Numbered from the stretch's first letter, positions 43,601 to 55,203 are shown. The stretch is DNA of 64,000 nt from Aspidapion aeneum (GCA_963576565.1 OY755038.1:68400908-68464907); one strand, 5' to 3'. Translations and numbers: made by a program. Notes: generated from the letters alone by a model not told the origin.

Positions 43601-44164
43601 TTCTGTCTGTCTGTCTGTATGTCTGTATGTCTGTCTGTAACGACCAACGCGCATAACTCAAAAACCGCTAAGCCGATTTTAATGAAATTTGGTACCTGGC
43701 TGGGTCTTGGGTCGAGATGGTCCCATTTAAAAATGAACACAATCCACCGAACACAAGCCAAATCAAAGGGTGGGGGAAGATTTCAAAAATTAGAGTTTAT
43801 GTGAAAATATGGCGTGTGTGATATCATACGGAAGGTAATTGAGTATGGAGTTAAACAAATACATTTTAGTTTTTATTTCTTCAAAAAAGGGTGGGGGTAG
43901 ATTTCAAAAATTAGAGTTTACGTGAAAATATGGCGTGTGTGATATCAAACGAAAGGTAATTAAGTCCGGAGTTAAACTAAATACATTTTAGTTTTTGTTT
44001 TTTTAAGGGTGGGGGTAGATTTCAAAAATTTGAGTTTAAGTCAAAACATGGCTTGTGTGGTATCAAACAAAAGGTAATTTAATCTGGAGTTGAATAAGAT
44101 ATATTTGAGGTTTTAGTTTTATTAGCTCACACGTACACTGTAACTATAGTACCTAGTGTGAGCT
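43427..44164. mobile_element. Repeat module: end palindromes, CTGT microsatellite, three tandem units of about 120 bp
   Basis: Both ends carry a palindrome starting AGCT and ending AGCT (43427-43462 and 44124-44164, AGCTCACA...TGTGAGCT). Inside are a (CTGT)n tract (43546-43638), a phrase 'ataactcaaaaaccgctaagccgattttaatgaaatttggta', and three tandem units beginning at about 43767, 43888 and 44005 ('aagggtgggggtagatttcaaaaatt...'). No protein coding. It looks like one non-autonomous element of unknown class. Confidence 0.7.
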
Positions 44165-44240
44165 TAGGGGCCCATATATTGGCAGAGTATTTTTTTTGGA
44201 AAGCTTGGTTAATGAGATATACCCACGTTTGTTCCACGTG

Positions 44241-45088
44241 ATAGTAGAGTTAAAAGCCGCTTCTATCGTGTCACCCCGTGTGCACTTCATTGCTAAAATG
44301 TAAAACATAATTTAAATCATTTCTTACACCCTAAGACTGCAAAATCGACTGGTCGTCCAAAAATCGTCGTGTGCAAGGGTGGTGGGGGTAGTTTTTCCAA
44401 AAATTTGGAAAAATTTTTTTTTGCATTTTTTGAATCTATAAATTGTGCTCATGACTCCACCAAAAGCATATAGTAATATTACTATCAGAAACATTTATTT
44501 TTTAATGTTAAAAATATCGTTCCCAATGCTTTTATATGGAGTTCCCTATTAAACAAGTGCTCGCCCTGAAAACGCGTATTTATAATAATTTATAACTTGT
44601 TATAACTCGAGAATCCTTTGCTTAATCAAAAAAACACATTTTGCAAACTTTGTGTATCAAAGATTAGGGATCACAATGATTTTGACAATGAAAAATGACA
44701 ATCGGACGCATAGTTTTTTTTTAAAGTAGCAAAGAGTGATGCCATGACGCGACGAACGCGGCAGACACTGACATGCGACGAAGGGTCAGATATTTTACAA
44801 ATGCACGGCGGGCCAGGCGAAACGCGACTCTATGTCTTGAGACAAGTTGTGACACACGTAAGTTCGTTTTTCGTTTAACTCTCGCGGCTAAAGATTTAAG
44901 TTACTTAATTGGTTTTTTGCTTGTGAATTGCGTTATGTATAAATGTTGTGCTTGTGTGATTTGGCCGTGAGGGGCCAAATATGAAAGGCTAGGCGTGAAA
45001 AAAAGGGAAATTTAGTTCTATATAAGAATGTGACTCTCGGCCCTACGGGCCTTCAATTTATTTCTATATTAGTATGTGACTCTCGGCC
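44241..45088 (+). repeat. Left arm (about 0.85 kb) of a long inverted-repeat element
   Basis: This pairs with the reverse complement of 53911-54689 over nearly its whole length, for example 'atcgactggtcgtccaaaaatcgtcgtgtgca', 'catatagtaatattactatcagaaacattta' and 'cacggcgggccaggcgaaacgcgactctatgtcttgag'. There is an extra 50-base piece at about 44385. There is no conserved frame: a 65-codon frame at 44773 is broken in the other arm. Confidence 0.88.
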
Positions 45089-45615
45089 GTACGGGCCTCC
45101 GGGAGTCCATATTCACTATATTAGTATGTAACTCTTGGCCCTACGGTCCTCCAGTCGTCCATATTCACTATATTAGTATGTGACCCTCGGCCCTACAGGC
45201 CTCCGGGAATCCATATTTAAAAGGGAAACTACTCTCCTCCAGTTTAATTCTATATTATAATGTGCCTCTCGGCCCTACTGGCCTTAAATTTATGTCTATA
45301 TTAGTATGTGACTCGGCCCTACGGGCCTCCGGGAATCCATATTTTAAATTGAAACTACGCGCCTCCCGTTAAGTTTGATATTGGAACGAGAATCTCGGCC
45401 CTACGGGCCTCCAATTTATTTCTATATTAGTATGTGACTCTCGGCCCTACGGGACTCCAATTTATTTCTATATTAGTATTTGACTCTCGGCCCTACAGGC
45501 CTACGGGAGTCCATATTCACTATATTAGTATGTGACTCGGCCCTACGGGCCTTCGGAAATCTATATTTGAAAGGGAAACTATGCGCCTCCCGTTAAATTC
45601 TATATTGGAATCGAG
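45015..45615. repeat. Minisatellite with about ten units of 50-60 bp
   Basis: Units contain 'tatattagtatgtgactctcggccctacgggcct' in varying lengths, some with 'ccgggagtccatattcac' or 'gggaaactacgcgcctcccgtta'. Short pieces of the same satellite are at 53090-53165 (same orientation) and 53915-53990 (reversed). Non-coding. Confidence 0.88.
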
Positions 45616-46126
45616 ACTTTTGATCCCCTGCTATAGGCATAATATGTGAAAACAGAAAATTTGAGATGGTGTAATTAGTTTACACCTGGAAGACACAATT
45701 TTAACGGTAATGAACTATGTATTTTTTTTCGCCGTTGAGATAATTAAAATAAATTGTCGGCGTCTTAAAATATGACTCTTCAAAGAAGCACCACTTTTTG
45801 GCAAATTTTGATGGTTTTTTGACAAAAACTCAAAAAGTACCAAACGAATCTAAAAATTTTTCCCTGATGTTTATAGATCTTGGTAGGCCCTATCGTTAAA
45901 GTTATTATAAATTTTTCATTTTGACGTCTCTGTTTAGAGATATAGGCAAATAATTGAAATTTAAAAAAATTCTGTTTTTGAAAAACACAGGGACCTATTG
46001 CGCGTCAATGCACTAAGTGGGTGACATCTAAAGCCACATAAATTTATTTTGTTATCATACAAATAGGTTCAATCAAGGGCTGTCAAGTCACCGGAAGTGA
46101 TGCGGCAAAATCGTTTCTGAGATATA
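45545..46126 (+). repeat. Direct repeat X, left copy
   Basis: Matches 53101-53703 in the same orientation ('gcctcccgttaaattctatatt.gaatcgagacttttgat', 'ttagtttacacctggaagacacaattttaacggtaatga', 'cagggacctattgcgcgtcaatgcactaagtgggtgacatc'). Both copies lie inside the long inverted-repeat element, one on each side of BEL element C. Confidence 0.85.
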
Positions 46127-46398
46127 AATTGTCAAAATATAACCAATTTAAGGTTTTGGAGGAGCCATGGAGAGGAGGGGTGCGACCTAAAAAAATGTTT
46201 ATTTAAAGTTTTATGTTAATTTGACCGTAAAACTAATTTCTGTTATTAAAAAATAAAATTTTTGTGGTTTTTTTTTTGGCCTGATGACGTCACTTACATA
46301 AACGGTGGCAGCGAGTGCTTTTATTCGATATTTAAACTTATCGTCTGAAATTTGGCACACTAATAGGCATCGACAAACTAAATCGAAATGGATTCTTG

Positions 46399-46857
46399 TG
46401 TTAGCTCCCGCTAAATTTCGCGGTTGTTTTTAATTTTTAAAACCACACAATTGGATGACGGACAGAGTACATTTTTCGCGCATTTTGACATGCGCATCAA
46501 GAATCAGAGAGATCATTTCTACCGCCTCGAGAAAAATGGCGTGTTAATTACTTTCTCCAACTATTACAAATTTCTACACTTAAAAGTGCTCGATTTTGGT
46601 GTACTGAAGCATAGAACTAGAAACTTCAGCCCTTCAGCTACGTGGTGCCATCATTAGATCCAGAGAGGGGCCCCTGGAACGTGGAGAAATTGGCTGCAAA
46701 CTGGTGAGTACTTTGTTTCTGATTTCCGTTGTGTGGTAACAGCAATTAACCTATAGACCTTTAATTATTTCGTGATTTCGAATCAATATCTTTATGTTTG
46801 TTCGCGCTTTCAGTCACAGTCCACTGCAGTTATCGTTTTTCTAACTGCGGGCAAACA
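46399..46857 (+). mobile_element. 5' LTR of BEL/Pao element C
   Basis: Begins TGTTAGCTCC and ends GGGCAAACA. The 3' LTR at 52610-53072 matches it except for small indels ('gagaaattg' present only here, an AT-rich insert only in the 3' copy) and point changes. TTCTTG directly precedes it and follows the 3' LTR. The visible differences show that the insertion is not recent. Confidence 0.93.
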
Positions 46858-46862
46858 TAAAG

Positions 46863-46880
46863 TGTTCCTTTGAGCCAAAT
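46863..46880 (+). promoter_or_regulatory. Primer binding site of BEL element C (decayed tRNA-Tyr site)
   Basis: Five bases after the LTR end, TGTTCCTTTGAGCCAAAT matches the complement of the tRNA-Tyr 3' end at 14 of 18 positions, at the same spacing as in element B. Confidence 0.6.
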
Positions 46881-47263
46881 AAATAAATTTACTCCATACG
46901 ACGGTATTTTAAGCAGCCATTTTCACATTTTCGCCGCGACCACACGGCCTTGAATTTCGCCATCGTATTGAACCGTAGGTTTTCGGTCGACCTTCGTTTT
47001 TCGGTGCAATTCACCTGTTTTCTGTCCGCTGCTATGGAACGCAGGGTCTTTTCAGTAAACAAAATCGAGGATCAATCAAAACAAACAAACAACATTTCTG
47101 TGATTAGATTTGTTCCATACCATTTCGATATTTAAAACAATTTTCATCAATTGCGATAAATTAGTGCATATTTTCGACAATTCGTCATTTTTCTATTTCA
47201 GAAGCATAAATTTAGCGTTAATTGTATATTTACCGACAATTTCGTCATTTCAAAGGTAAAATC

Positions 47264-48300
47264 ATGTCTATCAAAAAAGCCGTGCAAAAACGCAAGGGTT
47301 TTTTATCTGCGATCACCGAGTGTTATGTGTTTTCACAAACCGCGGCAACGGACGCAAAAGCGAGAAACAAGTTTCAAATGAGGTATTCCGATTTGGATGA
47401 AACCTTCGATAAATGCATGCTGGCACATAATGATGTCATTATGTTGATAGACGACTCGGATGACGAGGAGTTTAAAACGCAAGATGCGATCCTTTCAGAA
47501 GCTCGTAAATATTTTTATGCGTGTAAGGGGGTTTACTCTGAAATATTTCCGGTTGAGGCCCCATTCTTTTCGCGATCATATGTTCCTTAAAACGAATCTG
47601 AAACTCCAAAACTCAAAGAGTTAGGTATTCCCATATTTCGAGGTGTTAAAAATTATGGCCAAGCTTTTTCGATCTTTTTAATAACATTATAGATCAAAAT
47701 CAAAGTCTAAGTAACGTTCGAAAACTTCAATATTTATTTTCATATCTCGAGGATGAGCCTTTAAAATTGATATCAGGGATTACCTTATCTGATCAAAATT
47801 ATAAAATTGCTTACGACAAATTAGTCAATAGATATCAAAACAAGCGAGACCTCGCAAATGATGCTTTAAGCACAATTATGAACTCTACATTAAAAAAACG
47901 AGTCAGCTAAAGAATTGCGTAATTTAATTGACACCTTTTCAGAATCCCTAGAAATTTTAAAATCACTTAGCTTTGACAGTTGTGACTTTATTATTTTTTC
48001 ATTCTGTTAGAAAAATTGGATATTCCGACGCGTTCAAATTTCGAAATGAGTCACGTCAATACTAATACCGAAATTCCCACTTTTCAGTCACTTTTTCAAT
48101 TTCTAGAAAAACGATGTAAAGTTTTGGAATCAGTTCCTCAATCAACAGCACCCAAAAAGGTGCCTACCTACCAAAAATCAAATTCTATGCCAAATCAGTT
48201 TGGGTAAAAGCCTACCTATAAATCATCCAATTCGCCTTTTATAGGACTGGCTGGCACCTCAACTAATTCAAGTACGAGAATAAAATGTTTCCGGTGTAAT
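47264..48300 (+). pseudogene. BEL element C gag (broken)
   Basis: An ATG at 47264 opens MSIKKAVQKRKGFLSAITECY..., related at its start to gag of element A ('DKAVQKR'), and stops at 47588. Gag homology goes on in shifting frames: 'VRKLQYLFSYLEDEPLKLI', 'YDKLVNRYQNKRD', 'AKELRNLIDTFSESLEILKSL', then a zinc knuckle 'KCFRCNQGHVLSKC' at about 48283-48325 that runs into the pol frame. Several stops are present. Structural protein of the element particle. Confidence 0.82.
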
Positions 48301-48309
48301 CAAGGTCAC

Positions 48310-50190
48310 GTGCTTTCGAAATGTCAAACATTCCTTGACCTCTCGCCTATCGAGCGCCTATCTTTCGTCAAGCAGAAAAAATTATGTCTAGCGTGTTTTC
48401 ATCCCTCGCATGGGGTAGACACGTGCAAATCAAAATATTCATGCAGGACTTGCAATAGTAAAAGGCACCACACTTTAACTCATATCTTAGAAACTAATAA
48501 AGAGTCTGGAAGCCAAGATACTAGTCCTGTCATTCACACACCACCTCTCAATAATCTTCATGTGTCATTAAATACCTCAGGACCTTCAGGTACCTTTCTT
48601 TTATGCACCGCCATAATAGATGTTATGGACGGTTGCGGAAATTTTCAACCTGTAAAGGCACTGCTTGATTCTGGATCACAGACAGGATTCATCAGTGAAA
48701 AGTGTATTCAGCGTCTTAGTCTTCCTAGGCGAAGTTACACCACTGAAATATTCGGATTAAATCAAATGTCTTCTCTTACTTCCAAAGGGCTCGTTCAATG
48801 TCACATTAAGCCACAAGGACAGGTCACTCCTTTACTTAGTTTCGAAGCAATTGTTGTTCCACAACTAGGTTCCAATATGCCTACATTCACTTTGAACGAT
48901 AATCAGTGGAAACACTTGGAAAACCTTAAACTTGCCGACCCATCTTATTTCAAATCTAGACCTGTGGACCTAGTTACTGGTTGCGAGCTATTCGCACAGA
49001 TATTCAAGGAGGGCAGGGTTCTTGGACAAATAGGGCAACCTTCAGCCCTTGAAACCATCTTTGGCTGGGTCGTCATGGGAAAAGTGGACAAAGTAGGTAG
49101 TCTTACGGAACGAACCAGTTGTTTTTTAACGAGTCATTCACCTCCTTTGGAAGTCATTATCCCTAGGTTTTGGGAAATCGAACATTTGCCTAAAAAACAA
49201 GTCTTATCAAAGGAAGAAAAACAAGCGGAATCAATTGTTACTGCGAGTGTCGTACGGCAACCGAGCGGTAGATTCATAGTAGATCTTCCGTTTAAAGATA
49301 AAATAAACCCTGACCTAGGAAATACTTATCCGCAAACTTATCGTAGATTTTTACTTCTAGAAAATAGATTACTCAAAAATCCTGATCTGTACACTGCCTA
49401 TTCTAGTTTCATGCAAGACTATATCGATTCTAATCACATGAGTCTAGTTTTATTTAGTCAACCAAAAGTCGACGTATCATGTTTTTTGGCACATCATTGC
49501 GTACTAAAGCCGGAAAGCTTAAGTACAAAATTAAGGGTAGTCTGGGATTGTTCGGCAGTCACCCCAAAGAATATTAGTCTCAATGACACGTTGTTGTCTG
49601 GACCGAAACTTCAAAAGGATATTGCTTCTTTACTCCTTAAGTTTCGTCTTAATCCTATTGCCTACATTGCTGATATCAAACAGATGTTCCGTCAAGTCCT
49701 TATCAATCCTTATCACCGTCCTTATCAAAGGATATTGTGGAGGTTCTCTCCACAGGACCCACATTCAGTGTGGGAACTTTCTACTGTCACTTTTGGCATG
49801 ACATGCTCACCTTTTCTAGCCATATGTACATTAAATGAGCTAGCAGAGAGAGAAAAGGAACGTTTTCCTAAGGCTAGTAGTGTTCTAAAAACGTCAATTT
49901 ACATCGACGATATCTTGGGAACTAGCCCTTCGCTTTCTAAAGCCCTTTCCCTTCAGACGGAACTCAATGATTTGTTGAAGTCGGAAGGATTTGAACTTAA
50001 AAAATGGGCAAGCAATTGTCCTGAGTTATTGGCAACATTGCCAGAATCCGATCGTCAAATGCCTCTCTCTTTTGACAAGGATGAACCACACTTTATCAAA
50101 GTTTTAAGCCTTCAATGGCATCCAAAAAACGACATTTTTTCTTATCAATGCCGAATGAAGGACAAACCCCCAACTAAACGTTCTATTTGA
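48310..50190 (+). pseudogene. BEL element C pol: zinc knuckles, protease, reverse transcriptase
   Basis: This 626-residue frame (its first ATG is internal) carries Cys/His knuckles at 26-53, the aspartic protease with D120-S-G ('ALLDSGSQTGFIS'), the RT with D455 in 'YIADIKQMFRQV', 'LSTVTFGMTCSPFLA' and YIDD at 531-534, and the start of the connection domain. Both active sites are intact. The frame ends at an in-frame TGA (50188-50190), beyond which the same frame continues into RNase H, so this is a nonsense change and not a natural end. Confidence 0.92.
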
Positions 50191-51140
50191 TCTATCATAG
50201 GAACAATCTTCGATCCCTTAGGTTTTCTTTGTCCCTTGTTGCTACAAGCAAAATTTATTTTGCAACAGTTGTGGATATCGAAAATAGGCTGGGACGAAGA
50301 ACCAGATTCTTCTATCATCGACTCTTGGAACAAACTTCGTTCTGAATTCCCGCTTCTTTCCAATTTTCAATTACCCCGACAAATGAAACTGTCAAAAACC
50401 AATACCTGTCAAATCATCGGCTTCTGTGACGCTTCAATTCGAGGCTACGCAGGCGTCGTATATTTTCGTGTAGAAGAGGAAAACAATATATCTGTTTCTC
50501 TCATATCTGCAAAATCTAGAGTCGCGCCTATAAAGTCACAAACTTTGGCTAGGCTAGAACTCCTAGGCGCATTTCTTTTAAGCGAATTAATTGATTTCGT
50601 CTTATCTAGCTATGAAGGAAAAATAACTTTTACAAATATTGTTACTTTCTGCGATTCGCAAGTCGTATTGCACTGGCTTTCATCCCCTCCTAATCGCTGG
50701 CAAACCTTTGTTGGAAATCGAGTCAGTAGAATCCAAGAAATCATTCCCTCAAACTCATGGCGCTACATTCCTTCTGCTTTAAATGCAGCCGATATTGCGT
50801 CACGAGGGGCCACCCTTCACAGCTCATGTCACATGACATGTGGTGGAACGCACCGTCGTTTTTGTGGTCTCCCGAAAACGAATGGCCCGATTTTCATAAA
50901 TCAAAAATGCCGATTGATTTCGGAGATATTAATCTGGAGGAAAAGCCAAAGGTCTGTTGCAATGCGATAATTGACGTTAACTTCTTAGATCAGCTTCTTA
51001 TCAAATATTCATCTATATCAAAAATTCAACGTATCATTTGTTATGTCCTTCGAATAGTTAACCGTTTTCAAACCCATTCCTATCAAAAACCCACTAATTA
51101 CCGGACCAAAAATTTATTTTTGAAAATATTGTTTTTCCTA
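50191..51140 (+). pseudogene. BEL element C pol: RNase H and connection to integrase
   Basis: In the same frame as the RT after the TGA: 'TIFDPLGFLCP', then RNase H with 'IIGFCDAS', 'TLARLELLGAFL', 'TFCDSQVVLHW' and 'ALNAADIASRGA', giving all four acidic positions. Near 50820 the frame shifts; 'MWWNAPSFLWSPENEWP' and 'KVCCNAIIDVNFLDQLL...RIICYVLRIVNRF' continue in another frame to about 51110, where a second shift occurs. Confidence 0.87.
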
Positions 51141-52375
51141 CCACCGGTGAGATGCAAAGTGCGTTATACCTTCTTATCAAACGCGTACAAGGTTCTTGCT
51201 TTTCTGAGCTTTTTTCCGCGTTATCTAAGGATAAACCAATACCGAAACTTTTTCGAAAACTTTCACCTTCGTTTAACTACTCTTCTTATCGAGTCCACTC
51301 ATCGACCTACCTTCATCCTGGGTTTAAAACATTACATAATCTGCTTTTACAGCAATTTTGGATATTATCTGCCAGACGGGCAATTCAAAGAACCATATCC
51401 AAGTGCTTGCAATGTTTTAAAATCAACCCTAAACCCTATAGACCGCCCATAATGAGTTCTCTTCCCGCTCATCGAATCAATCAACTAAAACCTTTTTCGA
51501 GTGTAGCTATCGACTTTTGTGGACCATTCTTTGTGATTCCTCATCGTTACCGTGGTTGTAAAGCTTTCAAATCGTATATCTGTGTGTTTGTCTGTACGGC
51601 CACACATTGCGTGCATTTGGAATTAACCATGGAACTGTCCACCGAAGGGTTTGTAGGTGCATTCCATCGATTCATTTCCAGACGTGGAAGCGTGACGCAA
51701 TGCTGGTCAGATCAGGGCAGTAATTTTATAGGGTTTCATAACCAATTACTTGATTACGCAAGAAGTGCGTCCACCAGACTTTCTATTCGTTGGCATCTGG
51801 GACCCCCTCTCAGTCCACATTTCAATGGCCTGGCAGAAGCTGGCGTTTAAAGTCTTAAAACTCACTTTGTTCGAGTTGTCGGCGACCAGAGGTTGTCCAT
51901 CATGGAAATGTCCACCCTTACATGTCGCATAGAAGCTGTACTTAATAGTCACCCTTTATCTCCTGCCTCTTCAGACCCACACGATCTTCAACCTCTTACC
52001 CCTGGGCATTTTTTTACTTTTGAACCCCTTAATTCAGAAATACCGGAGTCAGATTTGTCCGAGGTTCCCCTAAATCGGCTCTCGAAATGGCAACTAATCC
52101 AAAAACTACATAATGATTTTTGGAAAAGGTATTCTGTAGAGTATGTGCATACGCTACAACAGCGACACAAGAGGGCTGATTCGTTCCCAAATATCAAATT
52201 AAATGATTTGGTTATCATATCGAGTGATCACACCCAGTCACCTTTGAAATGGCCAGTCGGTCGGGTTCTCGAATTGCATCCCGGCGTAGACGGTCAAGTG
52301 CGTGTAGCGACGGTACGAACGGCTACCGGTGTTTACAAGTGCTTAGTTGTAAAACTGTGCCTCTTGCCGAATTAA
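51140..52375 (+). pseudogene. BEL element C integrase
   Basis: The frame 51152-51850 includes a zinc-binding region ('YLHPGFKTLHNLL...ISKCLQCFK', about 53-89) and the catalytic triad D121 ('VAIDFCGPF'), D187 ('WSDQGSNF') and E229 ('HFNGLAEAGV'; the family usually has tryptophan before this glutamate, here alanine). A TAA at 51848 interrupts it. The same frame then continues to 52375 with 'VVGDQRLSIMEMSTL', 'LQPLTPGHFF', 'RWQLIQ'-like 'KWQLIQKLHNDFWKRYSVEYVHTLQQRHK' and 'PVGRVLELHPGVDGQVRV', the C-terminal DNA-binding part. It would insert the DNA copy into the genome. Confidence 0.9.
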
Positions 52376-52609
52376 ACCTAATTTTCATTTTTCTACCTAT
52401 TACCGGGTATTACAATAGGATTTTCTTTATTTTTATTTTTTTGAATTTTTGTTTGTTTGTTTTGCCTTTTTCGGGTTTTTGTTATCTCTAAATAAACTTA
52501 AGCTACTTTTCTGTTTTTCATTCATTTATATTTATCGGTCGATCATTTTTTCTTATATCTATATCTGTCCGGTTGCTATTCTTAAATTGTGTGTTTTGGA
52601 GGGCAGTTA

Positions 52610-53072
52610 TGTTAGCTCCTGCTAAATTTCGCGTTTGTTTTTAATTTTTAAAACCACATAATTGGATGACGGACAGAGTACATTTTTCGCGCATTTTGAC
52701 ATGCGCACCAAGAATTAGAGAGATCCTTTCTACCGCCTCGAGAAAAATGGCGTGTTAATTATTTTCTCCGACTATTACAAATTTCTACACTTAAAAGTGC
52801 TCGATTTTGGTGTACTGAAGCATAGAACTAGAAACTTCAGCCCTTCAGCTACGTGGTGCCATCATTAGATCCAGAGAGGGGCCCCTGGAACGTGGGCTGC
52901 AAACTGGTGAGTACTTTGTTTCTGATTTCCGTTGTGTGGTAACAGCAATTAACCTATAGACCTTTAATTATTTCGTGATTTCGTATCAATATATTTATGT
53001 TTGTTCGCGCTTTCATTTAATAAAATATATACAGTCCACTGCAGTTATCGTTTTTCTAACTGCGGGCAAACA
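52610..53072 (+). mobile_element. 3' LTR of BEL/Pao element C
   Basis: 463 bp, TGTTAGCTCC to GCAAACA, followed by TTCTTG. See the 5' LTR entry for the differences. Confidence 0.93.
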
Positions 53073-53100
53073 TTCTTGCATTTTTTCGATTTGACCCTAT

Positions 53101-53703
53101 ACGGGCCTCCAGGAATCCATAATTGAGGGAAACTACGCGCCTCCCGTTAAATTCTATATTAGAATCGAGACTTTTGATTTGAGCCCCCCACTCCCCGCTA
53201 TAGGCATAATATGTCAAAACAGAAAATTTGACATAGCGTAATTAGTTTACACCTGGAAGACACAATTTTAACGGTAATGATTTATGATTTTTTTTTGCAA
53301 GCCTATACAATAGCGCATCTGTCGCCGTCGAGATAATTAAAATTAATTGTTGGCGTCTTAAAATATGACACTTTAAAGTAAATTTTGATGGTTCTTTGGC
53401 AAAAACTCAAAAAGTACCAATGTAAAAAAGTAACTAATCAAAATTTTTTTCTCTGATGACAAAGATCTTCGTAGGCCCTATCGATAAAGTTATTACACAT
53501 TTTTCATTTTGACGTCTCGAGATATAGGCAAATAATTGAAATTTAAAAAAATGCTGTTTTTTAAAAACACAGGGACCTATTGCGCGTCAATGCACTAAGT
53601 GGGTGACATCTAAAGCCACAAATTAATATTTTTACCGTAGAAATAGGTTCAGTCAAGGGCTGTCAAGTCACCGGAAGTCGGGAAAAAAAATAGTTTGAGA
53701 TAT
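53101..53703 (+). repeat. Direct repeat X, right copy
   Basis: Same-orientation partner of 45545-46126. It contains an extra piece 'gcaagcctatacaatagcgcatctgt' near 53297 and lacks a stretch near 53385. Confidence 0.85.
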
Positions 53704-53910
53704 GACCTTTTAAAGTTTTACATACAAACGCTGTTATCTCAAAAACGACTAAACCGATTCCGATTTGGTTTTCTCAATAAGACCAACATTGCTATGATTC
53801 TTATAGAAAAAATTTTCGTTTTACCTTACTTTGAAAAAAATGGAGGGGGAAGGTACCCTAAAAGCTTGATTAAAAAAAATAGTCCACTTCGGGGGGTGGA
53901 GGGGGAGGGG

Positions 53911-54689
53911 CGAGAGTCACATACTAATATAGAAATAAATTGAAGGCCCGTAGGGTCGAGAGTCACATTCTAATATAGAACTAAATTTCCCTTTTCTTCA
54001 CGCCTCTTCACGGCCAAATCACACAAGCACAAAATTTATACATAACGCAATTCACAAGCAAAAAACCAAGTAACTTAAACATCTGTAACCGCGAGAGTTA
54101 AACGAAAAACGAACTTATGTGTGTCTCGACTTTCCTCAAGACATAGAGTCGCGTTTCGCCTGGCCCGACGTGCATTTGTAAAATATCTGATTCTTCGTCG
54201 CATGTCAGTGTCTGCCGCTTTCGTCGTGTCATGGCATCACTATTTGCTTCTTAAAAAAAAACTATGCGTCCGATTGACATTTTTCGAAAATCGTTGTGAT
54301 CCGTGATCTTTGATGCACAAAGTTTACACAAGGTGTTTTTTTGATTAAGCAAAGGATTCTCGAGTTATAACAAGTTATAAATTATTATAAATACGCGTTT
54401 TCAGGGCAAGCACTTGTTTAATCGAAAACTCCATATAAAAGCATTGGGAACGATATTTTCAACATTGAAAAATAAATGTTTCTGATAGTAATATTACTAT
54501 ATGCTTTTGGTGGAGTCATGAGCACACTTTATAGATTCAAACCCCTGCACACGACGATTTTTGGACGACCAGTCGATTTTGCATTCTTAGGGTGTAAGAA
54601 ATGATTTAAATTGTGTCTTACATTTTAGCAATCAAGTGCACACGAAAATCGGTTCTAGAAGCCTTTTACGCGCTTTTAAACTCTACTAT
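53911..54689 (-). repeat. Right arm (about 0.78 kb) of the long inverted-repeat element
   Basis: Reverse-complement partner of 44241-45088. The outer edge is near 'aaactctactat' at 54678-54689. Outside it, 'aagttggggactccacc' continues into the candidate exon at 54745-54827. Confidence 0.88.
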
Positions 54690-54744
54690 GAGATGCACAC
54701 AAAATGTTGTCAAAACTGACATAAACGGATTTTACCTCACTATA

Positions 54745-54827
54745 AGTTGGGGACTCCACCATTACGAAAGGCAGCATGGGTAGCCAATATTTTTTTAAAA
54801 TGTTTCTCCTTTGTTGTCAGTGCTGAC
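54745..54827 (-). other. Candidate exon after a strong splice acceptor
   Basis: On the minus strand TTTATTTTCTTTTTCAG precedes 54827, and an open frame 'SALTTKEKHFKKILATHAAFRNGGV' follows. The phase does not match the candidate exon at 55204-55325, so the two may not belong to one intact gene. The inverted-repeat element begins close downstream. Product unknown. Confidence 0.33.
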
Positions 54828-54874
54828 CTGAAAAAGAAAATAAATTTTATATATTTGTAAATTTAATACAGAAC

Positions 54875-54996
54875 CAGTGGCATATATAAAGGGGGGCCTG
54901 GGCCCCCCTCAAAGTTAAGTTTTTTTTGATATTTTCCACATATTTTATGAATATAAACCCCCCCCGCCCCGAAATTTTTTTCTATATACGCCACTG
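54875..54996. mobile_element. hAT-type MITE, copy 1
   Basis: Ends CAGTGGCATATATA / CAGTGGCGTATATA (read inwards). It is flanked by TACAGAAC (54867-54874) and TACAGAGC (54997-55004), an 8-bp duplication with one change. The family matches 60861-61043. An 8-bp target and a CAG start are typical of hAT elements. Confidence 0.85.
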
Positions 54997-55004
54997 TACA
55001 GAGC

Positions 55005-55203
55005 ATTAAACGTTTGCTTTAAGTTAAAAGGTTTAAACTTCACATTTTCATACTAAAGGCTCTTTGCTTCAAAATCTTTATTAATTAATTCAAAGAATTG
55101 ATGCCATGATTCAAATGACATCAAATTTAAAATTATTAAAATCACAAAATACAAATATAAAGCATTCCAAAAAAAAATAATAAATAACATATACTATTCT
55201 TAC
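55005..55203. other. AT-rich stretch, possible intron
   Basis: It lies between the hAT MITE and the donor of the candidate exon at 55204. No other feature. Confidence 0.4.

Larger units (their letters stand above)
46399..53072 (+). mobile_element. BEL/Pao retrotransposon C, complete but decayed
   Basis: LTR - leader - gag - protease - RT - RNase H - integrase - LTR in the order typical of BEL/Pao, 6674 bp. A target duplication TTCTTG (46393-46398 and 53073-53078) marks the insertion; it counts as 5 bp if the LTR is taken to end in CAT. Stops and frameshifts in gag, at 50188, near 50820, near 51130 and at 51848 make it inactive. It lies inside the long inverted-repeat element 44241-54689. Confidence 0.93.

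Noticed and set aside
43501..43804. Open frames with DRQTDRQT-type repeats
   Set aside because: They are translations of the (CTGT)n microsatellite.
43427..44164. Helitron
   Set aside because: End palindromes and internal satellites are suggestive, but there is no 5' TC, no 3' CTRR with a preceding hairpin, and no Rep/helicase, so the class was left open.
44773..44970. Gene in the arm of the long inverted-repeat element
   Set aside because: The 65-codon frame is not kept in the other arm, where shifts and stops occur.
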